A DNA stretch of 64,000 bases from Bactericera cockerelli (lineage: Eukaryota > Arthropoda > Insecta > Hemiptera > Triozidae). This document shows, one piece after another, positions 41,911-53,429 of the stretch. Made by a program: the position numbers and the translations under genes. Position 1 is the first letter of the stretch; the number at the start of each line of letters is the position of its first letter. The notes under the pieces are model-generated. The model did no database searches. It was not told the DNA's origin and was given only the letters and a program-made list of their open reading frames with translations. The DNA lies in NCBI GenBank assembly GCA_024516035.1, contig CM044967.1:8763532-8827531 (forward strand), written 5' to 3'.

Positions 41911-42663
41911 AAAAAAAAATCTTTTTCATTTTTGGTCACAAGAGATATCACAAACAATTTTCCGAACTCAGTGATTTTCAAAAATCCCTAGTGAAGGTGA
42001 GTTTGTCTGTCAAGCTTTCTAAATGTATTAGGAATGCTGTACGAGTATTCTAAATGTATTTGAAATTAACTTTATGTGGAAATTGACGGTGAAATATGAG
42101 GTCTATTCATAAGACCTTCTGATTGTCAGTGTCAGGGGACTTCGTTCGGACTTAAAAAGTCCATTTTTTTCTACTTTAAACGACATTACTTAAATCCTTT
42201 AATATATGCAGAATATTGCAGAATCGTTAATGCTTGGAATTCCACTGGTAAGTATGATTGATAACATTTTTCGCTCAAAGCCTTTCTCGCTGGCGAGTTT
42301 ATTAATAAACTGATGAATTATTTATTTAATTTAATATTAATGAGTCAAACTAAGATATCTACAACAAGTGCAAAAATTAAACACATTTTAACATATTACA
42401 CGTCAATCGATATGGAAATAAAAAATCTATGATCCTAAGTAACAAAGAGATAAATAAGTCTATTTATAAAAGTACCTTCAAAGTTCCTTGTGTGTATGGC
42501 GCAGCATTTGTAAAAGCCTTCTGTACATTTCGAATTATTTTACATTATCATATTTATTCTCTTGTTGCTCGTACAAGTAATTACCCATTTTTCCTCCGGT
42601 GAATTCTTTTATTTACTGGTCGTTACTCAAATTTATTTATTTATTTAAAACAATAAATTAAAT

Positions 42664-42790
42664 GTAAGCTACATATTTTTCCTCAGAAGGTATGAGTGCA
42701 CCCCGTACATACAAATTATAGAGTAGAAAATTTTCTATCCAGCTGAGATTGGAACCCTGAACCCTACACCACTCGGCCACGGTGACTACT
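42664..42790 (-). mobile_element. SINE family F
   Basis: In minus sense GTCACCGTGGCCGAGTGGTG, CTCATACCTTCTGAGGAAAA and the CTCTATAATTTGTATGTACG block match family F. Confidence 0.6.
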
Positions 42791-42830
42791 TTCCAAACTT
42801 TATCATACGAGCAGAAGAATTTGCTTTCTA

Positions 42831-43074
42831 GATTTATGCAATTATGCATGGAATGAGGAAGAGTTCAAGAAAATGTGGAAAAAAACTTCGAGTCACACAT
42901 TCCTGCCTCAACATTATTGAAATTCCTCGACTCCTTACGTCTTTGGCATTGAAATCTATCTGCTGTAATCCGTCGCATGAGTTGTATCAGCAAATCAAAA
43001 TGTTTTTCCTCCGATATCGAACAGACAACAATGAAATGAGAACAATGATCAACAATGTCACAGAAGATGTATGA
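42831..43074 (+). CDS. Candidate terminal exon, unrecognised
   Basis: After a strong acceptor, tttgctttctag, the frame is open for 80 codons to TGA: it includes NIIEIPRLLTSLALKSICC, NPSHELYQQIKMFFLRY and ending NNVTEDV. Leucine-rich and cysteine-containing, it looks protein-like from about codon 28 on. An overlapping frame also reads AWNEEEFKKMWKKTSSHTF before stopping, which may mean a frameshifted relic. I know no family match. Possibly the 3' end of a plus-strand gene. Confidence 0.3.
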
Positions 43075-43239
43075 GAACGTCGGAGCAGAAACTAACCTCA
43101 CCTGGGGCTAGTCGTAACACTCATGACATCATTACCTTCATTGTTATTTGTTCATCTTCACCTCAACTCCTGTAGCTTTGCAACCCAATACCGAATCTGC
43201 AATTGAGATTCTTTTGTTCTAATGTGTTTATTGGCCTAC

Positions 43240-43268
43240 AATAGAATAGAATAGAATAGAATAGAATA
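43240..43268 (-). repeat. (TTCTA)n tail of the LINE
   Basis: About 5.5 units of TTCTA in minus sense. Microsatellite tails in place of poly(A) occur in several LINE clades. Confidence 0.8.
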
Positions 43269-43725
43269 TAAAGATAATTGTATTTATCAGTGAAGATTTT
43301 ACAATGGTGGTTGGCAGATTAATACAAAAAAAATATGTATATAAATTTAAAAAATAAAAATTTAGGTCCTAGTAACAGAAAAATTCGATCTCACAATAGA
43401 AACCAACGGCTATCCCCCAGGCAGCCGGATCACATGACATAAACCCCAAGGCAGTAGAGAAAGAGATCAAGAAGTCCTCAGGGGCACATCCCGCCCCCAT
43501 TCGGTCGGATAATCCGTCCGCCCAATCAAGAGCCGTGGAATTGTGGTCGGCTGAAGTCATTATTCACCCTTTATGTGTAATAATGATAATTATTTATGAT
43601 AAACAATAATAAAAAATAAAAATTATAAACAATAAAAATAGAAGAATAATTAAATAAAATCAAAAAAATCTAATGCTTAAGTCATGTTCTATTATTTATT
43701 ATTCATATTATCATCATGAAATCGC

Positions 43726-46681
43726 CTACTCGTTCCGAAGAAAAGCCCTAAGTTGCAATGCTTCTTTTACAAAACAATATACATTATTCAGATGAATTTT
43801 TGATCTGATACTTAATATTTCTACCAAGATATTTTCTCCCTCAATCCTGATAATATCACGCAAGTATTTTGATCTCAATGTTGCATAATGTGGACAGTCT
43901 AATAAAAAGTGTTGGATGTCTTCAGGTTTTTGTTGGTTGCAAATACTACAGAGTTCCTCTTGATCCCAGCTGTAGGACATCCTGTTGACATAAAACCTCA
44001 GTTGAGTTCCAGAGAGACGAAGCTGAGCTGCCACGCGACTTCTTTCAATGGGCCCTGGTTCTAGTAGGTAGGACGAAACAAAGCTTTGTTCTGGTGAGGA
44101 ACTCTCAGGCCTCACTTTGATCTCTTTGTAAAGTACGTTGTAGGAAGATGAAAGTAGGGAAGTCCAGTCCTCCTGCACGAGTGTAGAGTAGTAAGTGCGC
44201 AAGATGTCTTCTTTCTTCTCTTCTAACAGGACACCAGATTGAGCTTCCCAGACATCAACATAATCAAGTTGAACTAGCTTGTTTTTTAGCAGGGTACACC
44301 AATTATATTTAGGTACATTCAAACTTCTTTGGTCCAGACTTACTAGTTGGTCATAGCACAGACGGGGGTACCGACTTTCGTCCATTTTTAATATTTTCAG
44401 CCACCATTCCAGTATCTGGGCGAATGCATGATAAATTAATTTTACAGTACCCATTTCCAAGCGGAGTAAATAATTTGCGGTATTCTTTGGTAAACAATAG
44501 ATGGATTTGTAAAATAGACTTTGGCACTTTTCAATTGTTCCTTCATAACGAAACGCCCAGACTTCTGATCCATAGAGTAATGTAGATCTTATTATTGCTT
44601 GAAAAAGTTTCACTCTAGTTTCCAGCGTATCAGACTTGGAACTGACCAGGATCTGTCTCACAGTACCAACCGCAACTCTTCCTCGTGATAGTGCCTGTTC
44701 TGCGGCTTTATAAAAAACGCCATGGGACGAAAATAAAACACCCAGGTAGTTATATTCGTTTTTTATTTCTATCGGATTATCGGCATAGGTAAAGGTGTCT
44801 CCAGCTGAAACTCTTCCTCCTCTTCTGAATATCACTACGTTCGATTTTGCTACGTTAATCATCATCTTGTTTTCCTCGCAGTATAAATGTAGGGCGTCCA
44901 ATTTCCTTTGTAGATCAGCTTTGTCAGAGGCGAAAATTATGAGATCATCAGCGTAGAGTAACAGTAGGATATCGATAGCCTCGTTAATGCAGACTCCATT
45001 CAAACCTTTGCACCTAAAATATTCCTCAAGGTCATTCAAGAAGATGAGGAAAGCCAGAGGCGAGGCTGAATCCCCCTGCATTACGCCTTTGGTAATATTG
45101 TGTTCAGCCGTCAAATCAGCTCCTATTCGGATTTGTGTCTTGGCATTTCCGTAAAATTTTTGGAACATAGAAATGACTTTTCTTGAAATTCCGAAATTAT
45201 ACATTTTTAGCCACAGTAGGTGATGGTTTACTTCCGAGAAAGCAGATTTATAGTCAATGAAGACTACATACAATTTTCTATGTTTTAAAAGATGGATATT
45301 AATGATACTAGATAGTGTGAAAATATTATCAGTACAGCCTCGTCCGGGCCGGAAACCGGATTGTGCTTCCATGAACAAAACATTTGTTTCACACCAGACA
45401 AGAATTCTCTGAGCGAGGAGTTGTGTAGCCAATTTTAGTAAAGTATTCAGAAGTGCAATACTTCTGAAATTATTTGGATCATTTGGGTCACCTTTTTTGT
45501 GAAGCATGAACAAATATGATTTGGTTAGGTCTGTTGGTATGTCTCCTCCGTCAAATAAAAAGTTGAAAAACCGCAAAATCTCCTGTTTCCATTCATCTCC
45601 CAACGACTTTATGAACTCATTAAGCATGTTATCCGGTCCAGGGCTTTTGCTATTTTTCAACCTTGATATGCATCTGTTCAGCTCACCAATACAAAAGTCT
45701 GAATCCATTTGGTCTCGAGTTACATCTATAAGTAGAAGCGGAGTCACGTGATCAGGAGGGGGAAATGAGTGGATTAAAAAATTATTCCAGACGGGCATAG
45801 AAATATGTTTACTTTTATTTTCCTTCTTTGGCTTAAAATTGAAAACTGTTTTCCAGAAGTCACTCGCATTTTTAACTTCACGTAATTTACACTTGAATTT
45901 CTCGTCATTGGCTTTTTTTCTTTCTTTACAGAGCGAAAAGTATTGTTTTTTAAGTGAAAGAAAAACTGTTAAATCGCCGCCATTTCTTGACTTTAACCAT
46001 TTTTTATATTGTTTTCTTAACACTTTTTTCTTAGTGCGACATTCTTGGTTGTACCATGGGTTCCTGTTAAACTTAAACTTTTTATTTGTTTGATGATGAA
46101 TCATTTCAAGACGAGAAGCAGTCTCAGAAATTTTATTTTTTAATAAATTATAAATTTCGCATGCTTGTTGTGGAGGAATAAAACTTGCATTTATCAACTC
46201 ACTGAATTGTTCCGATTTTTCTTCACACCATTTGTATCTTGATACTTTCTTATCTGTTTTGTCTTCATAGTGATTAGTTATATTTCCAGCTTCACATTCA
46301 AATTCTAGTTTCAAAACAATAGGTAGGTGATCAGAAGTAAGAAAATCTTTGGATACATTCAGGTCTATCACATCCGAGCACAACTCCACATTGCTCCATA
46401 CCAGGTCTACCACGCTTTTGCCAGCCTTGCTTAAATATGTAAACTGACCTGGAATGTCACCAGGAGTTCTGCCGTTCAAAACAATAAACCCATATCCTTC
46501 CATGAATTCTATTAAAGATTCACCTTTTTTATTGGAAACCTCATCAAGAGAATACCTTTGAGGAAGCAAGGAAAATTTGCTAGCTATTTCTTCATCAATA
46601 AAATTTCCGTTAGCAATGCGTGAGTTAAAATCCCCACCGATCAAAATATCTGTATAACCACTCTCATGTAGGTCATCTATA
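43726..46681 (-). CDS. LINE ORF2, C-terminal part: endonuclease end and reverse transcriptase
   Basis: This is 985 codons from the interruption to the stop. It opens with the second half of an APE endonuclease: GGDFNSR (Asp/Asn site) and SDHLPIV (Ser-Asp-His). RT follows with SPGPDNMLNEF, HKKGDPNDPNNFRSIAL, QSGFRPGRGCTDN, DYKSAFSEVNH, GVMQGDSASPLAF and YADDL at about residue 720 of an uninterrupted ORF2. Near the C-terminus CSICNQQKPEDIQHFLLDC is a CX2CX9HX4C zinc motif. No frameshift or stop is seen. The open frame runs on to 46803, but those bases belong to the inserted transposon. Confidence 0.92.
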
Positions 46682-48425
46682 GGGTCAAGGGGGGTAATTA
46701 CGAACGAGTTTGAGCTACATTTTATAAACATATCTGTAACTCTGAGTTGCTTTTGTAAAATCCATGTCTTGTGATTTTTTTGGTATATAGACTTATTTAG
46801 CATTCTAATGGTGCATTATAAATAGTTTTGTGCATACTGTAGTATCTGTTTAGTGGTGTTCTTATTTACCCCCGCCTGTTCGTATTTACCCCCGCCTGAC
46901 GGGGGTAAATGCGAACACATTATACAATATTAAAAACGAACTTTTTAATGGCAATATGTGCTTTTTATGTACAAACAATACACCAAAATTGTACTTTGTG
47001 TCTTTAGCCACCTGTATGACAATATGCAAAGTTTATGGACACACAGGATAGTGGTTTGAATCCTAACCACGAAGGTAGTCAGCTCTTATCAAATAGGGTA
47101 TCTCTATCTTGCAAATAATAGTAATAATAATAATTTCGTGTCCGTGAGATAGGTATAGATACCTAAATCACGGTGGTGAGAGGATTATATGGACGCCCAG
47201 ATCCAATGTCTAGGCTCTTTTCATGCCCATTGATTCTATTTGGTTTTAACATCCTGACTTGAGGTAGGCAGGACGGGGGTTTCACCCTCCATTCGCTGGG
47301 AATCGTACTAGCTACCCACATTAACCTCACCCAGCCTGGGTGGGGCCGGAATCGTCAGCCTCACATGTTCGGAGGGGACAGAATTTTCTGTGCGAAAAGT
47401 CTGCTCCAACCGGGAATCGAACTAAGGATCTCTGGACTACGGGCAGTAGTCACAACCGTTACGCCACGGAGGCTGGTAATAAAAGCATAATAATAGTAAT
47501 AGTTAATTATGAGAGCTTTTGAAAGGTGTTTTTTATATTTTTAAATTTTTTTTTACAGATTTTGGTCTTATCAATAGTTTCTAGGTCATTGTCAATCTCA
47601 GATTTGTCTTCTTCTACCTTCATTTCTTTCTTCTTTTTTGAAACTGTTCCCCCTATATTTCTTTTCGTTTTCTACACTTTCATTTTTCTTCCTTTCTTTT
47701 GCTATGTTCAAGTACACAAATACCTTCATTGGGTCCAATACATTAGGGTACTAATATCTTGGTACATCTTACAACCTCCCAGTATTTCAGGATTTTGAGC
47801 CTTACGTTTGGAAAATTCTACTTTGGTTTGCGGAATCTCAAAACACTGCCGTTGCTCTTCTGACAGCCAGGTTGCCATTAAAAACATCTAATACGATAGC
47901 AGATATCATTTGTGCTTCTGTATACAAAGGAGGTGGTTTCTTCATCTTGTAGTTCCGGGTCATTCTGAGTGTTTTGATAAATACAAAAAAAAGTTATAGG
48001 GTAAAACAAACACCCAAAATATGCGTTCGTAATTACCCCATAGCAAAAAAATGCGGGGGTAATTAAGAACATCCAAAAAGTATAACTTAAAAAATGGTTA
48101 AAACAATTATTTTTGTAAAATAATAACCAAAAACATGCTTATCAATAATTAAAAGTAAAATAATGATAAAAATTCAAGTAACACTTACCTAAAAAATTGT
48201 TTTAAAAAAATCAAAAACTTCAAAAAACAATTTTTTTGATAGATCTATTTTCACTAGCTTACTAACTACAACTGAAAATAAATACTATCGAAAACTCGTG
48301 TTCAACCTGTAAAAACAATTCAAAATAATAGTATTCAACCACCAGATTCGAAATATCTTATCCTGTTTAGGTACAATGACCACTGTTCGTAATTACCCCC
48401 TGTTCGTAAATACCCCCCTTGACCC
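46682..48425. mobile_element. 1744-bp TIR DNA transposon inserted in LINE ORF2
   Basis: The ends are inverted copies, GGGTCAAGGGGGGTAATTAC and its reverse complement (one mismatch), flanked by TA on both sides (46680-46681 and 48426-48427). Removing the element and one TA removes 1746 bases, a multiple of three, so ORF2 is left in frame. GTTCGTAAWTACCCCC recurs several times in both orientations in the first and last few hundred bases, like transposase-binding subterminal repeats. No transposase frame is seen, so it is non-autonomous. The superfamily is unclear: the TA target suggests the Tc1/mariner-IS630 group, while GGG ends recall Harbinger, whose target is three bases. Confidence 0.9.
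47121..47476 (-). mobile_element. tRNA-headed SINE, family C, nested in the transposon
   Basis: In minus sense GGCGTAACGGTTGTGACTAC, box B TTCGATTCCCGGTTGGAGC, the shared body block and CACCGTGATTTAGGTATC then an ATT tail. Nearly identical in layout to 6480-6836. Confidence 0.87.
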
Positions 48426-48427
48426 TA

Positions 48428-48858
48428 ACTATTTTTAAAAGTTTTAGAGCCTCCTCTTGGTTATAGCTGGGACTTATGTAAAAGTTTCCGAGTATGAGAT
48501 TCGAACCTGTACCTATTACTTTAGTAATCAGCCATAAGTTTGAGATATCGACTATTTCAACTTTTAATTTTTGTTTGTATAAAATGAGTAAACCTCCACT
48601 GGCTCTTCCCCTCTGTTTGTTTTTTACTGCAGGGGCAGACACCATGTTATAGTGCTCTGCAAGTACTGGTAGGTGGGGGGTGTCGGTTAACCATGTCTCA
48701 CTTAAACAAATAATGTCCCAATCACACAATAGCTGTATTTCCTGTGGCTCTAAGTTCAGTAATCTTGTGATACCGTTTATATTCCAAAAAGCTATTTTTA
48801 AAAAAACATTATCATTACTATGTACATGTGCATTATGACGAGAAGTGGTTGAAATCAA
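48428..48858 (-). CDS. LINE ORF2, N-terminal part: start of APE endonuclease
   Basis: This is 143 codons plus two bases, up to the TA of the transposon insertion. It carries the endonuclease motifs KIAFWNINGI (catalytic Asn) and CLSETW (catalytic Glu), and GNFYISPSYNQEEAL. The first codon overlapping the ORF1 stop is TTG, and no ATG occurs before the endonuclease core, so ORF2 either starts at a non-ATG codon, by reinitiation, or by -1 frameshifting at AAAAAAT just upstream. Confidence 0.88.
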
Positions 48859-49796
48859 GGATTTTTTGGATTCTGATCCTCGGATTGAAAAAAATTCTCG
48901 ATTCGCGGCTGTGAGCTACGAGGCAGCGAGCTAGATCGGCGCTCTTTATTACCTTTCATAAGTGAATGCTGCACAGGAGTAGGATTGAGCTGAAATGAAT
49001 GAGATGGCGTATTATCCTTACTCGTATTACCTGTCTGCTGGACGTATACATTATTTCCCTCATCAGCTTCTGGAGTGATTGAGTCAGACGAGGCCATGAG
49101 TATATCAGAGTCACTGCTGCTAGCATTCAGGTTCACTCGTTTATTTTTGTAATCTTCCTCTTTTGGTGACTCAGAGAGGGCTCTCTTGTTATTTCCACTC
49201 GTTTTATTTGTGTCTATTCTGTCACGCACAATCAATTTGCCCGATCTCAACACTGCATATTTACCTTCCTTGCGTAATCTCAGCATCTCAGCAAGCAGTT
49301 CTTTTTCTTGTTTTCTATCCTCAGGAGAACTGTCCTCACGGATAAATATGTTTGAGTCCTTGAGCTTTCCTCTGTTTCTCAAAATTTCGAATCTGCGTCT
49401 TTGAGTTGTAACAGCAAGTAGCACTGGACGGGCTTTGGTAGAATGATTTCCTAATCTTCTGCAAAAATCAAGTTCAAGCAATGTAAATTCAGCTACATCA
49501 AGATTATTGACGATTAAATTCAATACCTTGGTTTCCAGATCATGACGTGATTCCTGCATATGCTCCTCTAAACCAAATACTATGAGATTCTTTCTTCTCT
49601 TATCCTGATCTAAATATTTTATTTCCTTTGAATGTTGGGCTACCGTTTCTGTAAGCGGTTGAAATTTATTATTGATCTCATCAAGTTTCCGATTTATTTT
49701 TTCATCACTCACCCGGGATTCTTGGTTCATTAGTTTGATTTCTCTTATATCCTCAAACAGGGCTTTCATTGAAAGTTCTTCTCCTTCTTCCCCCAT
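48855..49796 (-). CDS. LINE ORF1: L1-ORF1-like nucleic-acid-binding protein
   Basis: The 313-residue frame has an N-terminal coiled-coil-like stretch (about residues 1-65, heptad-rich, KINRKLDEINNKFQPL), then an RRM-like core from KNLIVFGLEEH through LELDFCRRLG and RPVLLAV to FIREDSSPEDR. A low-complexity Ser/Asn-rich C-terminus follows. The arrangement resembles L1 ORF1p, a trimeric RNA chaperone needed for retrotransposition. It ends TGA, and ORF2 overlaps the last bases in the -1 frame. Confidence 0.85.
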   Translation of the reverse strand: MGEEGEELSMKALFEDIREIKLMNQESRVSDEKINRKLDEINNKFQPLTETVAQHSKEIKYLDQDKRRKNLIVFGLEEHMQESRHDLETKVLNLIVNNLDVAEFTLLELDFCRRLGNHSTKARPVLLAVTTQRRRFEILRNRGKLKDSNIFIREDSSPEDRKQEKELLAEMLRLRKEGKYAVLRSGKLIVRDRIDTNKTSGNNKRALSESPKEEDYKNKRVNLNASSSDSDILMASSDSITPEADEGNNVYVQQTGNTSKDNTPSHSFQLNPTPVQHSLMKGNKERRSSSLPRSSQPRIENFFQSEDQNPKNP

Positions 49797-49859
49797 TATT
49801 GAGATATTAATTTCAGTCTAATCTAAAATCAATGAGATAGATAGGCGGATAAAGAGTAC

Positions 49860-50640
49860 GAAACAATTTGAACACCGGCTGGTACGTACGATGAATTACT
49901 CAAGGTGTAGACACCTAATATTATTATGTAATTAATAGTTATGTAGGTATAGGTTCATCAGTGTAGGTAGGTATACAGTTACACACTGACCCAGTGACAC
50001 ACAATGGATCGAGTAGGTATCACTAATTCACCATGCAGAGGACAGCTAGAGATGGATATTTCCGGGAGGGATAAAACCCTTAAATTCCCTCTGTGTTTTA
50101 CACAAAATTCTTGTCTAAAATCAGAGTGGCAACACTGCAAAAGTACAACTTGATCTGATAGTGGGGAAAACCGAATACGAAGATAATCGAATATTTGTTT
50201 CCGAATCTAATAGCCAATGAGATAAGAGACGCATGAACCACACGTGCGTTCCAGCTGTTTACCACGTGCGTTAAAGTTGATTCTGGGTATCACGCACTAA
50301 TTGTTGCCATAGTAACAAACTTTCATGTTTCAAATTGTATGTTGAACTTGATAAATTTTAACGAAAAAGTTATGGCTGCCTATTTCTATCAGAGTTTCTT
50401 TCTCACCACGGGAACTTCAATCAGCAATTTCTCAGCAATTACTACACATATCAACAACACTTAAACATATAACTGTTTCTTGAAACACCGTCTTTAGACT
50501 TATAAACTTTATTTTTAACTAAAATAGATAATTCACACTTTTAAAGTTCAAAACTGAGGAGCTTAAATTTCTTGTGTATTTACTAAAAGGCGACGTTGCC
50601 AACCCTCTTATTGGCCTACAAAAGGACATCTGAACGGATA
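49860..50640. other. Unassigned sequence; possible promoter-like region
   Basis: Mixed composition, with ACGTGCGTT blocks at 50240-50280. No gene or element was recognised. Confidence 0.3.
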
Positions 50641-50724
50641 CAATAATAATATCGCCTTATTAATCTACTCGTATACTGCCCGACTAGGACTTAGGGCTGG
50701 GAAATAGGTTATTCTCCGTTTATC

Positions 50725-51025
50725 AGTAGCTCGATCGCTAATCAACGAACTCCCAACAGTCCTAACCTGGAGGTCAGTGGTTCGAGTCTCATGCAAATGA
50801 GGTGGCATTGAGCAATTGTGATAAAACACCATAATTACCCTTAAATCCCATTATATTATAAATAATTTTAACATTATTCGAAACAAGAAAACTAATCGAA
50901 CAATTGGGTTGGACACAAATCACAATTCCTTCAACGCTTCTTATTGTTTACCGTTCTTGGGACTCGAACCATTCACCTCCAGATTACGAGTCTGCCGCCT
51001 TATCAATCCAGCTACTGAGGTCGGT
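50725..51025. mobile_element. Two family A SINE heads in opposite orientation
   Basis: A plus-strand head at 50725-50795 (box B GGTTCGAGTCTC) and a minus-strand head at 50950-51025 (box B GGTTCGAGTCCC) are both truncated after box B. Confidence 0.6.
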
Positions 51026-51429
51026 AACGAATCAAACAAGCAAATCTACAAAGAAAAGATTTCCTTCATTTAAACAGCATCGATGATTCGATATTGTATC
51101 GTAAATTTTGCTTAAAACTCATACCTTAGCTATAGCTTCACGTCATTTTATCACCGGTAATTTACCAGCCATACGCCTGAAGTGTCTGAACGCTTTCAGT
51201 TCAAAGAAGATGGAAGATGCTACTAGTTCATTAACTGACGAAGAGGAATGTCATGGCTACCAATGGACTAACCAATGAACCATGTCGGACGATCGCATCG
51301 CGATTTACTAGAGCAGACGAAACAACTTCTATTGACATAATCACCGGAGATAGAAATTCGTGATTTGTCTGTGTCACTGTCAACTATTCTGTTTTTCTTT
51401 CTAGTTGTTTTGGCCACAAAGTAAGTGGG

Positions 51430-51800
51430 AATTCTGTAAGGGGACTTTTAACAGGGAGCAGACCAGTAGTCTGGCTCGATGAAAAGTGTTTAGTCTATAA
51501 TCTAGATAAAGAATAAATGAGTAGGCCACTAGTCTTCTTAGTAAATGGAATGTGAGTAGACTATTAGTCTCGTTGGAGAACCAATAAGTAGACCAGTAGT
51601 CTGGCTGGTAGACTATAAAATATTATAATGAGTAGACCCGTTGTCTAGTTTTTTAAACAGGAGGTCTAAAAGAGATTAGACTAGTATGTAGATGTAGAGT
51701 TCCCGTAATTCATTTGGTAGAATATAAACAAGGAGTAGACAAATTGTCTAGCTTCAAATAATGTAAATAGATAGAAAGCAGAACAGTTGTCTGCAGGATA
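51430..51800 (+). repeat. Degenerate minisatellite derived from repeat R
   Basis: Seven to eight units of about 45-50 bp centre on AGTAGACCAGTAGTCTGGCT (hairpin AGAC/GTCT) and ACTATAAACAGGGAG. The first units match repeat R best, and units decay along the array. Confidence 0.75.
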
Positions 51801-52094
51801 ATAACCGGAATAAAACCACATTTTTAAATATGTACGAGTACCTATGTATGTATTTCGTACTTTACATCAATAAAAATAGTACAATAGATCCTGTCAGCGT
51901 ATTTACTGATTGCAAGAACGCAGTAGAGTAGGTATTAGTATGGTTTAGAGAAGTATTTTTATATTTATTTTTGAAATTTTGCATATGGATAAGCAGGTAC
52001 TAATTTTTGCTCCAGTCACTATTTTTGCGACATTCGCCGTATTGTAATTTATAGTTTCTTCTACTTTGACACAATCGTAAATAATAACGAACTA

Positions 52095-52215
52095 AACAGC
52101 AGAACTCAGTAGCTCCAATCTTTAAGGCAGTGGACTCGTATACAGAAGGTCAGGTGTTCGAGAACCTAGCACAGCGAATTAATAAGGCTGGTTTGAGTAA
52201 TGGTGATATTTATTA
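52095..52215 (+). mobile_element. SINE family A, diverged
   Basis: ACTCAGTAGCTCCAATCTTT, box B GGTGTTCGAGAACC and GGCTGGTTTGAGTAATGGTG follow the family A order. Confidence 0.55.
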
Positions 52216-52811
52216 CTTTTGTAACAGAAAGACCTTAACTACATATAATTAAGTTTCTGATTGTAATTCACGTAATTGTGACTTTATCTAAATATGCAGA
52301 CAGTTTCAAATAGTATGAAACATTATTAAAAATGTCTAAGATAAAATAAGTGTAAAATAAACAGACAGTTATCTAAACATTCCACCAAATACCAAATTCA
52401 TACAGATACGGCCAAAAGTACAACAAACTTGGAAAAAATTATAAAGAAAATTCATGGGCTTTATGCAAAAAAAAATCAAAGATGATTGTTGATAACATGA
52501 ATAACTATTAGCTGCAGCTGATGAGAGTAAAAAATAAGCTCGAAACAGCTGTCCAGGTATGTCCTGCTATTCATGTACATCTGGTACAACTTCTCACTTT
52601 TCTTTTTTGTACTGATACTAACTTACTTTTACATTTCTAGGGAATTAAAATTTATCGTCTGACTCTGACGCACAATGTATTCAGAAGGACATTATTAGCT
52701 TGCGTCCAAGGATAAAAGCTATTTTAAACCCTCTTCTATAAATAATTGTTGAGGGAGTAAAATCAATGAGATTGAACAGGTATTAGAAATGAATCTTTTA
52801 GTAATTAAGAC

Positions 52812-52940
52812 CAACCTCAGTAGCTCGATCGATAAGGTGGCGGACTTGCAATTCTGGAGGTCGGTTGTTCGAGTCTCAAAATTTAGCAGTATAAGTTTGA
52901 GTAATTGTGATATTAACTCTAATATGATAACTTAAAAAAA
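52812..52940 (+). mobile_element. tRNA-headed SINE, family A
   Basis: GACCAACCTCAGTAGCTCGA, box B GTTGTTCGAGTCTC and GTTTGAGTAATTGTGATATT then poly(A). Confidence 0.75.
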
Positions 52941-53207
52941 AACTCGTTTGTAGATTGTTTAATAAAATGTGAACTCTCTTGTGTGCCCTATTAGCATGTG
53001 GCAATACCAAAAATCCAATAAGCAATTTTGTAGTTTGAAAATGAAATAGTGTTAGGTTAAACCTCAGCACCTACATTATAGTCTTCTTGGTGTGGCCATA
53101 CATAAATCAAAAATTTGGTGTACTCAATTCTAATCATTGATACTACGCAACTTTTTGCCTCTAGACTACTATTGAATTGAATTGGTAGTGTACTACAGAA
53201 TACCATA

Positions 53208-53428
53208 CACTACTGGTAGCTCAGTGGTCAAGGCGTATGTCTAGTAATCCAGAGGTCGCGGGTCTGAAACCCAGTCGGGACATGACATGTTAAACTCCCT
53301 TTTGGGATTTTGACCACCTCATTGCAGGTACGTCTTGGGCTTACTGCTGGAATAATAGGACTCTTGACTCTCTTTAGCCCTAATTCGGTAGTATTTAAAT
53401 AATGCTATATTATTATTATTATATTATA
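53208..53428 (+). mobile_element. tRNA-headed SINE, family B, full length
   Basis: CTGGTAGCTCAGTGGTCAAG, box B GGGTCTGAAACCCAG and a body with TTTTGGGATTTTGACCACCT, CGTCTTGGGCTTACTGCTGG lead to an ATT-rich tail. The body is the reverse complement of 862-1066. Confidence 0.82.
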
Positions 53429-53429
53429 C

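Larger units (their letters stand above)
43229..49800 (-). mobile_element. APE-type LINE, near full length, with nested insertions
   Basis: Read on the minus strand: ORF1 (49796-48855), ORF2 (48858-43726, interrupted), about 480 bp of 3' UTR, and a (TTCTA)n tail at 43240-43268. The 5' end was not fixed, so 49800 is a minimum. The C-terminal CX2CX9HX4C motif, the absence of an RNase H domain and the L1-like ORF1 are visible, but I could not settle the clade. ORF2 carries a 1744-bp DNA transposon at 46682-48425. Confidence 0.88.

Noticed and set aside
43369..43560. 63-codon minus-strand frame downstream of ORF2
   Set aside because: It lies in the LINE 3' UTR between the ORF2 stop and the TTCTA tail and has no family match.
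46682..46803. N-terminal extension of LINE ORF2 (frame open to 46803)
   Set aside because: These bases are transposon TIR and subterminal sequence; the extension is accidental read-through from the insertion.
53208..53290. Cloverleaf-like sequence with box A and box B, possible tRNA gene
   Set aside because: It continues into a body found at other SINE loci and has poor acceptor pairing, so it is a SINE head. The same applies to the heads at 980-1066, 6480, 20938, 24544 and 60395.
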